DNA of 64,000 nt from Leptotrichia sp. oral taxon 218 (GTDB taxonomy: Bacteria > Fusobacteriota > Fusobacteriia > Fusobacteriales > Leptotrichiaceae), in assembly GCF_018128225.1 (NCBI RefSeq), contig NZ_CP072377.1, positions 744,001 through 808,000 of the forward strand, given 5' to 3'. This document shows positions 26,839-34,773 of the stretch, one piece after another (within the stretch, counting starts at the first letter, position 1; every line of letters starts with the position of its first letter). The notes under the pieces were generated by a model that was not told where the DNA came from, made no database searches, and saw only the letters and a list, made by a program, of their open reading frames with translations. Both the position numbers and the translations under genes were made by a program.

Positions 26839-28122
26839 ATGTTTATTGATGAAAGTGTAATTACAGTAATTTCTGGAAAAGGAGGAGATGGAGCGGCTAC
26901 TTTTAGACGAGAAAAGTTTGTCCAATTCGGTGGTCCTGATGGTGGAGACGGCGGAAAAGGAGGAGATATTGTCTTTTTTGCAGATCCGAATATCAATACA
27001 TTGGTCGACTTTAAAAGCAGCAAAAAATTTAAGGCTCAAGATGGGCAAAAGGGAATGCCATCTCGTGCAACGGGAAAATCCGGAGAAGATTTGATCATAA
27101 AAGTTCCAGTTGGGACGATGATTAGAGATTTTGAAACAAATAGACTTTTACTTGATTTAAGTAGTCCTAATGAAAAAGTGGTGTTTTTAAAAGGAGGAGA
27201 TGGAGGTCGTGGAAATATTCACTTTAAATCTTCAGTAACAAAAGCGCCAAAAATTGCTCAAAGTGGAAGAGAAGGAATTGAGCTGAAAATAAAAATGGAG
27301 CTAAAAATGTTAGCTGACATAGCTTTAGTAGGTTATCCAAGTGTTGGGAAATCAAGTTTTATAAACAAAGTTTCAAAAGCAAAATCAAAAGTTGCAAGTT
27401 ATCATTTTACAACTCTAAAACCTAAATTGGGAGTTGTCAGAATGGGAGATGAAGAAAGTTTTGTGATAGCTGATGTGCCAGGATTGATTGAAGGTGCTCA
27501 TGAAGGAGTGGGACTTGGAGATAGATTTTTGCGACATATTGAAAGATGTAAAGCGATTATTCACATTGTTGATATTTCTGGAATTGATGGAAGAGATCCA
27601 AAAGAAGATTTTTTGAAAATAAATGAAGAATTAAAAAATTATAGCAAAAAATTGTCACAAAAAAAACAAATTGTTGTGGCAAATAAAATTGATATGCTAT
27701 ATGAAGATGAAAAATATGATGAATTTGAAAAATTTGTGAAAGAAAATGGAGCTGAATTCGTGTATCCGATTTCGGTTATTGCGAACGATGGGATAAAGCC
27801 AGTTTTATCTAAAGCTTGGGAATTGATTCAAGCTATACCTAGAGAGCCGTTGGAAGAAGTGGAATCAGTTGAAGATTTATTAAGTGAAATTAATCAAAAA
27901 GACGATTGGGAAATTAAGCAAACTGGTGAAAATGCATTTGAAGTGGATGGACGAATTGTCGATGATGTGCTTAAAAAATATGTGTTTATCGGTGAAGAAG
28001 GAATTATTAGCTTTTTACAAAAAATGCGAAGTTTGGGAATGGAAACTGAACTTGAAAAAGCAGGTGTAAAAGAAGGAGATACAATACTTATCGCTGGATA
28101 TGAATTTGAATATGTAATTTAA
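26839..28122 (+). CDS. obgE: Obg-family GTPase
   Basis: An essential GTPase for large-subunit assembly and stress control. The glycine-rich Obg domain fills residues 1-155 (SGKGGDGAATFRREKFVQFGG). The G domain follows: GYPSVGKSSFINKVS (G1), FTTLKP (G2), DVPGLIEGAHEG (G3) and NKIDML (G4). The C-terminal OCT domain is also present (ending EGDTILIAGYEFEYVI). Length 427 matches Gram-positive Obg proteins. Ribosome site AAAGGAT. Confidence 0.96.
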   Translation: MFIDESVITVISGKGGDGAATFRREKFVQFGGPDGGDGGKGGDIVFFADPNINTLVDFKSSKKFKAQDGQKGMPSRATGKSGEDLIIKVPVGTMIRDFETNRLLLDLSSPNEKVVFLKGGDGGRGNIHFKSSVTKAPKIAQSGREGIELKIKMELKMLADIALVGYPSVGKSSFINKVSKAKSKVASYHFTTLKPKLGVVRMGDEESFVIADVPGLIEGAHEGVGLGDRFLRHIERCKAIIHIVDISGIDGRDPKEDFLKINEELKNYSKKLSQKKQIVVANKIDMLYEDEKYDEFEKFVKENGAEFVYPISVIANDGIKPVLSKAWELIQAIPREPLEEVESVEDLLSEINQKDDWEIKQTGENAFEVDGRIVDDVLKKYVFIGEEGIISFLQKMRSLGMETELEKAGVKEGDTILIAGYEFEYVI

Positions 28123-28230
28123 AAAATGAAAAGTGGAGGAATTAAAAAATAAGAAAAAAATAAAAAGATAAAAAAATAAAAAAATAAAAAAAGATAAAAA
28201 GATAAAAAGAAAGAATGGAAAGAAATTGGG

Positions 28231-29157
28231 GTGAAAAAAATTTTAAAGGGAATTGTAATAGCAGGACCTACTGGAGTTGGTAAAACAGATTTGTCGATAA
28301 AGTTGGCAAAAGAGATAAATAGTGAAATTATTTCTGCAGACGCTTCACAAATTTATAAAGATCTGAATATCGGGACAGCTAAGATAACTTTATCTGAAAT
28401 GCGGGAAATTAAACACTACATGATTGATATTGTCAATCCTGACAGTGATTATTCAGTTGGAGATTTTGAAAAAGAAGTAAATAAAATTTTATTTGAAAAA
28501 GAAAATAGTTTTGGGACTAAAAGTAAAAATATTATGCTTGTCGGTGGAACGGGGCTTTATATAAAGTCTGTGACCGATGGATTTGCTGATTTACCTGCAA
28601 AAAATGAAAATATTAGAAGAGAGCTTGACAAAAAGTCTCTTGAAGAACTACAGAAAATTTTAAAAGATTTGGATGAAAAGGCTTGGAGTGAAATTGATTT
28701 ATCTAATAAATTGAGATTGGTTAGGGCAATAGAAGTTTGTCGCTTGACTGGCGAAAAATTTAGTGAGTTGAGATTGAAAAATAAAAAAAATAATAATTAT
28801 AAATTTTTGAAAATTTTTTTGACTCGAAACCGTGATGAATTATATGAAAGAATCAATTTACGAGTGGAAATTATGATAAAAAATGGGCTTGTCGAAGAGG
28901 CAAAAAAAGTATATAATAAGTACAGGGAAAATCTTTATAAAATATCTTCGATAGGTTACAAAGAATTATTTTTGTATTTTGAAAATAAAATAAGTTTTGA
29001 CGAAGCTGTTGAATTAATAAAAAAAGAGAGTAGAAATTATGCGAAGCGACAACTCACTTGGTTTAGAAAAGAAAAAGATTATATCATTTACAATTTTTCT
29101 GAAATGTCTGAGAGCAAAATTATAAAAGATATTTTAAAAAGATGGAAAAATTTTTAA
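28231..29157 (+). CDS. miaA: tRNA dimethylallyltransferase
   Basis: Adds the isopentenyl group to A37 of tRNAs reading UNN codons. It starts with GTG 28231. Motifs: IAGPTGVGKTDLSIKLA (P-loop), IISADASQIYKDLNIGTAK, VGGTGLYIKSVTDG and the tRNA-binding KRQLTWFRKE near the end. Length 308 is normal. It follows obgE after about 100 bases of A-rich spacer and may be on the same transcript. Confidence 0.95.
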   Translation: MKKILKGIVIAGPTGVGKTDLSIKLAKEINSEIISADASQIYKDLNIGTAKITLSEMREIKHYMIDIVNPDSDYSVGDFEKEVNKILFEKENSFGTKSKNIMLVGGTGLYIKSVTDGFADLPAKNENIRRELDKKSLEELQKILKDLDEKAWSEIDLSNKLRLVRAIEVCRLTGEKFSELRLKNKKNNNYKFLKIFLTRNRDELYERINLRVEIMIKNGLVEEAKKVYNKYRENLYKISSIGYKELFLYFENKISFDEAVELIKKESRNYAKRQLTWFRKEKDYIIYNFSEMSESKIIKDILKRWKNF

Positions 29158-29182
29158 CAAAATAAGTTTTAAGAAAGGAGAA

Positions 29183-29200
29183 AGACCAAAATTTTGGTCT
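29183..29200. promoter_or_regulatory. Perfect palindrome between ribosome site and start of the PTS IIA gene
   Basis: AGACCAAAATTTTGGTCT is an 18-base perfect palindrome between AAGGAG (ending 29180) and ATG 29210. As a folded RNA it would shorten a 29-base gap to about 11 bases, a normal ribosome-site spacing. It could also be an operator. Confidence 0.55.
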
Positions 29201-29209
29201 TATAAAAAA

Positions 29210-29659
29210 ATGGAAATCTTGGAATACTTATCAAAAAACAGAATAAAAATGAATTTAGAAGGAAGAAGCAAAGCGGAAGTTATCAAAGAAATGGCACAAG
29301 TTTTTGTAAAAGATGGAATTTTGAGCGCTGATGATTTAGACGAATTTATTTCTTCAATTTATGAAAGAGAAAAATTATCTCCAACAGGAATGCAAGATGG
29401 TGTTGCAATTCCACACGCAAGAACACATTTAGTAAAAAAAATGTCTTTGGCACTTGGAATTTCTAAAACTGGAGTTGATTTCGACAGTATGGACGATGAA
29501 CCTTCAAAATTAATATTTATGATAGCTGCACCAGAAAATGCAAAAGGAGAGCATTTAGATTTACTTGCAGAAATTGCAAAATTGAGTTTTGAAGAAGAAC
29601 TTGTAGAAAAAATAGAATCTGTGGAAACAGTTGAAGAAGTTCTAAATTTGTTAAAATAA
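29210..29659 (+). CDS. PTS fructose/nitrogen-type EIIA domain protein
   Basis: A single-domain EIIA (PtsN/FruA type) that accepts phosphate on a histidine. The active-site motif is DGVAIPHARTHLVKK (His about residue 69). The rest follows the family (MQDGVAIPH, FMIAAPENAKGEHLDLLAEIAKL with the second conserved His). Length 149 is standard. No EIIB/EIIC is adjacent, which suits a regulatory PtsN-like role, but a transport role with distant partners is also possible. Translation start is probably affected by the palindrome just upstream. Confidence 0.88.
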   Translation: MEILEYLSKNRIKMNLEGRSKAEVIKEMAQVFVKDGILSADDLDEFISSIYEREKLSPTGMQDGVAIPHARTHLVKKMSLALGISKTGVDFDSMDDEPSKLIFMIAAPENAKGEHLDLLAEIAKLSFEEELVEKIESVETVEEVLNLLK

Positions 29660-29709
29660 CAAAATAATTATTATTTTTTTATTAAAAAAGAATAGAAAAT
29701 GCATAGAAT

Positions 29710-29736
29710 CCCTTTATTTAAAGGGGTTTTATTTTC
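29710..29736 (+). terminator. Terminator after the PTS IIA gene
   Basis: CCCTTTA (29710-29716) and TAAAGGG (29719-29725) form a stem followed by GTTTTATTTTC. It separates this gene from the adhesin operon. Confidence 0.65.
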
Positions 29737-29758
29737 TTAAAAATAAATTATAAAGATA

Positions 29759-29787
29759 TTGTATTTTTAAAAAATATTTGGTATAAT
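29759..29787 (+). promoter_or_regulatory. Promoter of the FadA-like operon
   Basis: TTGTAT (29759-29764) and TATAAT (29782-29787) with a 17-base spacer. A leader of about 80 bases precedes the first gene. Confidence 0.7.
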
Positions 29788-29872
29788 AATATAGAGTGAT
29801 GAAACAGAGTTTATATTAATCATGCTTTGGAGTGGAAAGTATTGATTCAAATAAAAAAGTAGGAGGAAACAA

Positions 29873-30262
29873 ATGAAAAAAATAGTATTCTTATTAATGG
29901 GAATAATGATGGTTTCAGCAATGAGTTTCTCTGCAGAACAAAAGAGTAGTATAGAAAGTAGCTTGAATTCTATTGAATCTCAATTTAATAATTTAATGAA
30001 AAAAGAAGCTGCGCAAAAAGAAGCATATGAAAAACAAATTGCACAGTTACAATCTGAATTAGATGCATTAAAATTGAAAAAAGAAGGAAGAGATAAAACT
30101 GCAGAAAAATTAAGACAAGATTCTGAAGTAAGATGGCACAGAGATAAATATAAAAACATTTTGAGAGAATTTGACCAATATACAAAAAATATCGACAAAA
30201 TGATTGCAGAAAAAGAAAAGAAAATTAATGAGCTAGAAGCACTTTTATCAATTATGAACTAA
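29873..30262 (+). CDS. FadA-family small helical adhesin
   Basis: 129 residues, the same length as Fusobacterium FadA. A signal peptide (residues 1-20, ending SAMSFSA) is followed by two long amphipathic helices. The motif VRWHRDKYKNILREFDQYTKNIDKMI aligns with the FadA segment that contains Arg-Phe-Tyr-Lys-x-x-Tyr. FadA proteins form antiparallel-helix filaments on the cell surface and bind host cadherins; whether this one does is inference. The ribosome site AGGAGG is strong. It is the first gene of a surface-protein operon. Confidence 0.82.
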   Translation: MKKIVFLLMGIMMVSAMSFSAEQKSSIESSLNSIESQFNNLMKKEAAQKEAYEKQIAQLQSELDALKLKKEGRDKTAEKLRQDSEVRWHRDKYKNILREFDQYTKNIDKMIAEKEKKINELEALLSIMN

Positions 30263-30284
30263 TCAAAAAATGAAAGGAATGGTA

Positions 30285-30704
30285 ATGAAAATGAAAAAAA
30301 ACAGTAAATTATTATTGTTCGGTGTAGTAATAGCATCCTCTTTACCAATGTTTGGGAAAAGTGCACAAAGTGTAATAAGAGATGCAAGAAATGATTATTA
30401 TGACAGTTTAAAACCAGAAAAAACTGATAGAGCGAAATCGATGATTGAATATTATGATGGAAGTTTAACGGAAGAAGAAGAAGTTTATCATAAACCTCAA
30501 ACTAGACTTGAAAAATTGGAATATAATTCTGAAAGAGCAAAAGACAGAGTAGATTTTTACCAAAGAGTTGTAAGAAGTGTTCAAAGAGAAGAACAAGAAT
30601 TAGGTAGTTTCAATGAAATTATTGGGAAAAAAGATTCTTTAAAAAAACAAAAATCTATTAAGAAAAATTCAGGAAAAAAAATAAAAGTTAATAAAGTAAA
30701 ATAA
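30285..30704 (+). CDS. Exported protein of unknown function in the FadA-like operon
   Basis: 139 residues from ATG 30285, chosen because AAAGGA (30273-30278) is 6 bases upstream; in-frame ATGs at 30270 and 30279 are too early. The signal peptide (about residues 1-22, LLLFGVVIASSLPMFGKS) is followed by an acidic helical middle with a predicted coiled coil (LEKLEYNSERAKDRVDFYQR). The tail is strongly basic (Lys-rich), which may bind peptidoglycan, lipopolysaccharide or an acidic partner. The family is not recognised. Confidence 0.72.
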   Translation: MKMKKNSKLLLFGVVIASSLPMFGKSAQSVIRDARNDYYDSLKPEKTDRAKSMIEYYDGSLTEEEEVYHKPQTRLEKLEYNSERAKDRVDFYQRVVRSVQREEQELGSFNEIIGKKDSLKKQKSIKKNSGKKIKVNKVK

Positions 30705-30705
30705 T

Positions 30706-30752
30706 TAAAGTGAAATGTTTAGTTAAATAATTAATTTAGTAATTTTACTTTA
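30706..30752. other. Hairpin in the adhesin operon
   Basis: TAAAGTGAAAT (30706-30716) pairs with ATTTTACTTTA (30742-30752) around a 25-base AT-rich loop. No T run follows, so an RNA-processing or stability element is more likely than a terminator. Confidence 0.4.
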
Positions 30753-30768
30753 ATAGAAGGGAAAAAAA

Positions 30769-31200
30769 ATGAAAAAAATATTAGGGATGTTAGCAGTTTT
30801 AATGTTAGCTAGTCAATTCTCATTTGCAGCAAAATCTTCAAATACTGACGCTGCAATTCAAAGATTAGTAAAAGTTGCAAAACAAAGACAAGCTGCTCGT
30901 GAAAGAGGAGAAGTAATAGTAAATGAGCAACCCGTTGTTGTTGAAACTGAAACAGTTACTACTGTACCAGCAAAAAAAGTAAAACCAGTAAAATCAGTTA
31001 AAAAAGATACAACTAACAGAAGATTTAAATCAAACGGAAGAAATATGTCTGAAAGTGAACAAATGAATCGTGAAGTTCAAAGAATTAGTAAAAGAGTTGA
31101 CGAAATTAATAACAATATAGAAAAATTTCATAAAACTAATGAATTGTTAGATCAAATGGAAGAAAGATTGGATGCAATCCAAGATAGAATTGGAAACTAA
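30769..31200 (+). CDS. Exported coiled-coil protein of unknown function in the FadA-like operon
   Basis: 143 residues with a clear signal peptide (1-20, MLASQFSFAA). A Val/Lys/Pro-rich linker (about residues 48-85, VPAKKVKPVKSVKK) comes next. A C-terminal coiled coil (MNREVQRISKRVDEINNNIEKF, about 105-140) then follows. The linker resembles a flexible periplasm- or wall-spanning segment. No domain is recognised. It lies between the second exported protein and the small lipoprotein, all in one direction. Confidence 0.72.
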   Translation: MKKILGMLAVLMLASQFSFAAKSSNTDAAIQRLVKVAKQRQAARERGEVIVNEQPVVVETETVTTVPAKKVKPVKSVKKDTTNRRFKSNGRNMSESEQMNREVQRISKRVDEINNNIEKFHKTNELLDQMEERLDAIQDRIGN

Positions 31201-31248
31201 AAAATTTAGATTTTAAAATTTATTCGTAGAAAGGGAAAGGACAAAAGT

Positions 31249-31461
31249 ATGAAAAAATTAATATTATTAGCATTAGGATTAGGAGCATTGTCATGTACAA
31301 ATGCTAGATTGGTAGATTATAATACAGACAGATTAGATACTATCGAAGATTATTTAAAAGCTAACAAGCCATACCCAGGAAGCAAAGAATATAAATCTCT
31401 TGAAAAGGAGGCTGAATCATGGTCAAATCAACAACAACAAGAACAGCCAAATCAACAATAA
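31249..31461 (+). CDS. Small lipoprotein
   Basis: 70 residues with a lipobox LGALSC (Cys16) after a short hydrophobic signal, giving a mature acylated peptide of about 55 residues ending in a Gln-rich tail. Ribosome site AAAGGGAAAGGA. Its last 43 bases overlap the start of the OmpA-domain gene, so translation of the two is probably coupled. It may anchor or pilot another operon product; no family is recognised. Confidence 0.7.
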   Translation: MKKLILLALGLGALSCTNARLVDYNTDRLDTIEDYLKANKPYPGSKEYKSLEKEAESWSNQQQQEQPNQQ

Positions 31462-31991
31462 TTGCTGTAATCGCTCTTCTAATGTTGTCAGCACCAGTGA
31501 TGGCGAGAAGATTGACTACAACTCAAATGAGAGAAAATACAATAAGAATTAATGCTCTTGAGTTAGAAAAAGTAATCGAACAAGCAAAAGATGAAGGAAT
31601 TATCGATGAAAATGAAGGAGATATAGTATTTAATTCTGGTAAATTGAACTTTGATTTTGATAAATCAGTAGTTAAAGAAAGATACTATGAATTATTGAGA
31701 AACTTAAGAGACTATGTTGAACAAAAGAACTTAAGAGTAGTAATTATTGGACATACAGATTCAAAAGGATCTGACGAATATAATATGAAACTTGGAATGA
31801 GAAGAGCAGTAGCGGTTAGAGACAAATTGTTAGAATTTGGAATGGATCCTTCTAGAATTATAGGAGTTGAATCAAAAGGTGAAAGTGAACCAATTGATAC
31901 AAATGAAACAGAAGAAGGAAGATTTGAAAATAGAAGAATTCAATTTAAAATTGAAGGAGCAGAACCAGTTATAGTTCAACCACAACAATAA
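31419..31991 (+). CDS. OmpA C-terminal-domain protein (peptidoglycan-associated)
   Basis: 190 residues. An N-terminal hydrophobic signal (about residues 12-30, IIAVIALLMLSAPVMA) is followed by a short helix and an OmpA-like domain. That domain carries FDFDKSVVKE, IIGHTDSKGSDEYNMKLGMRRAVAVRD and ESKGESEPIDTNETEEGRFENRRIQF, the typical peptidoglycan-binding motifs. There is no beta-barrel. The ribosome site AAAAGGAGG (31403-31411) has a 7-base spacing, within the upstream lipoprotein gene. It is probably periplasmic and links the adhesin operon products to peptidoglycan. Confidence 0.88.
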   Translation: MVKSTTTRTAKSTIIAVIALLMLSAPVMARRLTTTQMRENTIRINALELEKVIEQAKDEGIIDENEGDIVFNSGKLNFDFDKSVVKERYYELLRNLRDYVEQKNLRVVIIGHTDSKGSDEYNMKLGMRRAVAVRDKLLEFGMDPSRIIGVESKGESEPIDTNETEEGRFENRRIQFKIEGAEPVIVQPQQ

Positions 31992-32007
31992 AATTAATAT
32001 AAAAATA

Positions 32008-32057
32008 AAATTACCTTTTATGTTATGTTATCGTTTATCATAAAGGGTAATTTTTTT
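32008..32057 (+). terminator. Terminator of the adhesin operon
   Basis: A stem formed by AAATTACC...TTTATG and CATAAAGGGTAATTT is followed by T7. It lies about 20 bases after the OmpA-domain gene. Confidence 0.65.
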
Positions 32058-32084
32058 GTAGAAAAAGATACATAAGAAAAAAAT

Positions 32085-32126
32085 AAATACTTCTAAAATT
32101 ATTATTAAACTTTAGAAGTATTTTTT
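32085..32126. terminator. Bidirectional terminator between ompA-like gene and malQ
   Basis: AAATACTTCTAAA (32085-32097) pairs perfectly with TTTAGAAGTATTT (32111-32123), with T runs on both strands. It can serve malQ on the minus strand. Confidence 0.7.
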
Positions 32127-32146
32127 TATAAAAATTTATTTTAAAA

Positions 32147-33637
32147 TTATCTTGAATAAGTTTTTGTTAATTTTGCAATATTTTGTGCTAGTTCGTCTGT
32201 CAATTGATTTGGTTTTAATCTCCATTGCCAGTTTCCAGATGCAAGTCCTGGCGTATTTATACGAGCATAGCTTCCAAGTCCTAAAAAGTCTTGAATTGGT
32301 GCAATTGCGATATTTGCAACTGAACTCCAAGCTCCTCTTATAGCGTCCCAGTGTATATTTGCATCATTTGTTGAATTTAAATAATCTCTTGCAAATTGTC
32401 TGTCTTCTTCTTTTGCTTTTTCAAACCATCCAACGATTGTGTCGTTGTCGTGAGTACCTGTATAGACAACGCAGTTTTTATCATATGTGTGTGGCAAGTA
32501 GTCATTTTCTTCAGCTGAATCAAATGCAAATCCTAAAATTTTCATTCCTGGGAAACCAGAAGCATTTCTTAAATCAATAACTCCTTGTGTCATTGTTCCT
32601 AAATCTTCGGCAATTATAGGTAAATCTCCAAGTTCATTTTTAATGGCGTTAAATAAGTCCATTCTAGGACCTGGACACCAAGTACCATTCTGTGCAGTTT
32701 TATCTCCATAAGGAACAGCCCAGTATTCATCAAATCCTCTGAAGTGATCGATTCTTATTATATCACAAGTTGTAAGATTAGATTTTACTCTATCGATCCA
32801 CCATTTGTAGTTAGTTTCTTTCAATTTTTGCCAGTCGTATAAAGGATTTCCCCAAAGTTGTCCTGTAGCACTGAAATAATCAGGCGGAACTCCTGCCACT
32901 TTAACTGGTTTTTTATCTTTGTCAAATAAGAAAATATCAGTATTTGCCCAAGTGTCAGCACTGTCAGCAGCAACAAATATTGGAATATCTCCGATGATTT
33001 TAATTCCGTTTTCGTTTGCGTATCTTTTTACAGCTTCCCATTGTGAGAAGAATAAAAATTGAATGAAATTATGATATTCAATGTCGTCAGAAAGTTCGTT
33101 TCTATATCTCTCCATAGCTTGTGGTTCTCTGTTTTTAATATCTTCTTGCCATTCGTTCCAAGAAAGTCCACCAAAATGGTTTTTTAACGAAATGTAAAGG
33201 CTGTAGTCGTTTAACCATTCAGCATTTTTAACTTTAAATTCTTCAAATTTTTCTCTTAATTGGTCATTTTGATTAACTTTATAGTTTTCGTAAGCTTTTC
33301 TAAGTAGTGGATATTTACTGTTGTAAATAGCTCCATAATCTACAAATTCTTCGTTTTCTCCAAAATTTATATTTTCAAGATCGTTTCCTGAAAGTAAATT
33401 TTGTTCGATTAATAAATCAAAATCAATTAAGTAAGGATTTCCTGCAAATGAAGAAAAACATTGATAAGGCGAATCTCCGTAACCTGTAGGTCCAAGTGGA
33501 AAAATTTGCCAAAGTTTTTGATTAGATTTTTTCAAAAAATCTACAAAATTAAAAGCTTCTCTTCCAAGTGTTCCAATTCCATATTTTCCTGGAAGTGAAG
33601 TTGGGTGTAATAAAATCCCAGAACTTCTTTTAAACAT
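32147..33637 (-). CDS. malQ: 4-alpha-glucanotransferase (amylomaltase)
   Basis: Disproportionates maltodextrins in the cytoplasm (GH77). The family start RSSGILLHPTSLPGKYGIGTLG is clear, with GYGDSPYQCFSSFAGNPYLID. The catalytic region has IIRIDHFRGFDEYWAVP (nucleophile Asp), IIAEDLGTM (acid/base Glu) and YTGTHDNDTIVGW. Length 496 is normal for the bacterial enzyme. Ribosome site AGGAGG. It is transcribed divergently from the EEP gene. The two promoters share a short region with two copies of a 16-base motif. Confidence 0.95.
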   Translation of the reverse strand: MFKRSSGILLHPTSLPGKYGIGTLGREAFNFVDFLKKSNQKLWQIFPLGPTGYGDSPYQCFSSFAGNPYLIDFDLLIEQNLLSGNDLENINFGENEEFVDYGAIYNSKYPLLRKAYENYKVNQNDQLREKFEEFKVKNAEWLNDYSLYISLKNHFGGLSWNEWQEDIKNREPQAMERYRNELSDDIEYHNFIQFLFFSQWEAVKRYANENGIKIIGDIPIFVAADSADTWANTDIFLFDKDKKPVKVAGVPPDYFSATGQLWGNPLYDWQKLKETNYKWWIDRVKSNLTTCDIIRIDHFRGFDEYWAVPYGDKTAQNGTWCPGPRMDLFNAIKNELGDLPIIAEDLGTMTQGVIDLRNASGFPGMKILGFAFDSAEENDYLPHTYDKNCVVYTGTHDNDTIVGWFEKAKEEDRQFARDYLNSTNDANIHWDAIRGAWSSVANIAIAPIQDFLGLGSYARINTPGLASGNWQWRLKPNQLTDELAQNIAKLTKTYSR

Positions 33638-33696
33638 AGTAGCCTCCTAAAATTTTTTATTAAAAAATATATTTTTGTAAAATCTATATTACTTTA

Positions 33697-33725
33697 AATA
33701 TACTATATTTTTTTTAAAAAGTCAA
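33697..33725 (-). promoter_or_regulatory. Promoter of malQ
   Basis: On the minus strand TTGACT (complement of 33720-33725) and TATATT (complement of 33697-33702) are separated by 17 bases. Confidence 0.7.
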
Positions 33726-33740
33726 CTTATCCGTAAAAGT
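33725..33740. promoter_or_regulatory. Candidate operator 1 of the alpha-glucoside block
   Basis: ACTTATCCGTAAAAGT, an imperfect palindrome centred on CG, abuts the malQ -35 box. Related copies lie at 33757-33772 and 34677-34692. Confidence 0.55.
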
Positions 33741-33756
33741 TATTAAAAAAAATTAT

Positions 33757-33772
33757 ACTTATCCGAATATCT
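33757..33772. promoter_or_regulatory. Candidate operator 2 of the alpha-glucoside block
   Basis: ACTTATCCGAATATCT shares ACTTATCCG with operator 1, starts 32 bases from it, and touches the -35 box of the plus-strand promoter. Confidence 0.55.
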
Positions 33773-33800
33773 TGACTATATAAAAAAAATGTTGTAATAT
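33772..33800 (+). promoter_or_regulatory. Promoter of the cytoplasmic EEP gene
   Basis: TTGACT (33772-33777) and TAATAT (33795-33800) with a 17-base spacer. Confidence 0.65.
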
Positions 33801-33846
33801 TAAAGTGTAAAATAATTAACAAAAATAAAAAATAGGAGGCAGTGGA

Positions 33847-34638
33847 ATGAAATTATTGACAATCAACACACATGCGTGGTTGGAAGAAAATCAAGATGAG
33901 AAGATGGAAATTTTGGCAAAGACGATTGCTGAAAAGCAGTATGATGTAATCGCTATGCAAGAAGTGAATCAGCTTATGAATAGTCCAGTTATTTACGATG
34001 GAATTCGAAACGATAATTACGGATGGAAATTGCTGGAAAAGCTGGAAAAGTACACAGATACTGATTATTATTATCATTGGAGCAATTCTCACATCGGTTT
34101 TGGGAAATATGACGAAGGAGTGGCAATTATTACAAAGCATCCAATAAAAGATGAGGATGAGTTTTATTGCACTTTTTCGCAATCTGTCAGAGTTATTAAT
34201 GCAAGAAGGATTGTAAGTATAACTTTGGATTACGAAGGACAAGAAATAGAGTTTTACAGTTGTCATATGAATTTGCCAAATTGTGAAACAGAAGATATGG
34301 GAGAAAATATTCAGACAATTTTAAAAAGAACGAAAAATGATAATTTAAAATTTTTGATGGGAGATTTTAACACAGATGCGATACATAATCAAGAAGCTTA
34401 TCAAAATATAATAAATCAAGGATTATTCGATACTTATGAATTAGCTGAAAAAAAAGATAGTGGAATAACAGTCAATAAAAAAATTGATGGTTGGGCAACT
34501 AGCGGTTCTGAAAAAAGACTAGATTATATTTTTTCAAATAAAAAAGTAAAAGTTTTAGAAAGTAAAGTTATTTTTAATGGAGAAAATAAAGGAGTTGTTT
34601 CAGATCACTTTGGTTTGGAAGTGAAAATAGAGTTATAA
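33847..34638 (+). CDS. Cytoplasmic endonuclease/exonuclease/phosphatase-family protein
   Basis: An EEP-superfamily hydrolase of 263 residues without signal peptide. Motifs: LLTINTHAWLEE, VIAMQEVNQ (metal Glu), FYSCHMNLP, LMGDFNTDA (Asp/Asn) and the end RLDYIFSNK with VVSDHFGLEV (Asp-His). It starts at ATG 33847 behind AGGAGG. It is placed between malQ and the PTS gene with a shared operator motif, which suggests a role in sugar-phosphate metabolism. That is inference; the substrate is unknown. Confidence 0.83.
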   Translation: MKLLTINTHAWLEENQDEKMEILAKTIAEKQYDVIAMQEVNQLMNSPVIYDGIRNDNYGWKLLEKLEKYTDTDYYYHWSNSHIGFGKYDEGVAIITKHPIKDEDEFYCTFSQSVRVINARRIVSITLDYEGQEIEFYSCHMNLPNCETEDMGENIQTILKRTKNDNLKFLMGDFNTDAIHNQEAYQNIINQGLFDTYELAEKKDSGITVNKKIDGWATSGSEKRLDYIFSNKKVKVLESKVIFNGENKGVVSDHFGLEVKIEL

Positions 34639-34676
34639 AAGCTTCATTTTGGTAAAAGATAAAAAAAAATTTAAAA

Positions 34677-34692
34677 AGTTTTCCGTAAATGT
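34677..34692. promoter_or_regulatory. Candidate operator 3 of the alpha-glucoside block
   Basis: AGTTTTCCGTAAATGT shares the TCCGTAAA core with operator 1 and ends one base before the -35 box of the PTS promoter. Confidence 0.5.
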
Positions 34693-34693
34693 C

Positions 34694-34721
34694 TTGACAA
34701 ATGAAAATTATGAGGTATAAC
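34694..34721 (+). promoter_or_regulatory. Promoter of the PTS EIICB gene
   Basis: TTGACA (34694-34699) and TATAAC (34716-34721) are separated by 16 bases. Confidence 0.7.
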
Positions 34722-34773
34722 TAATGTGTAAAACAAATTTTAATTTATAAATATTTTTAGGAGGTACTCAATC

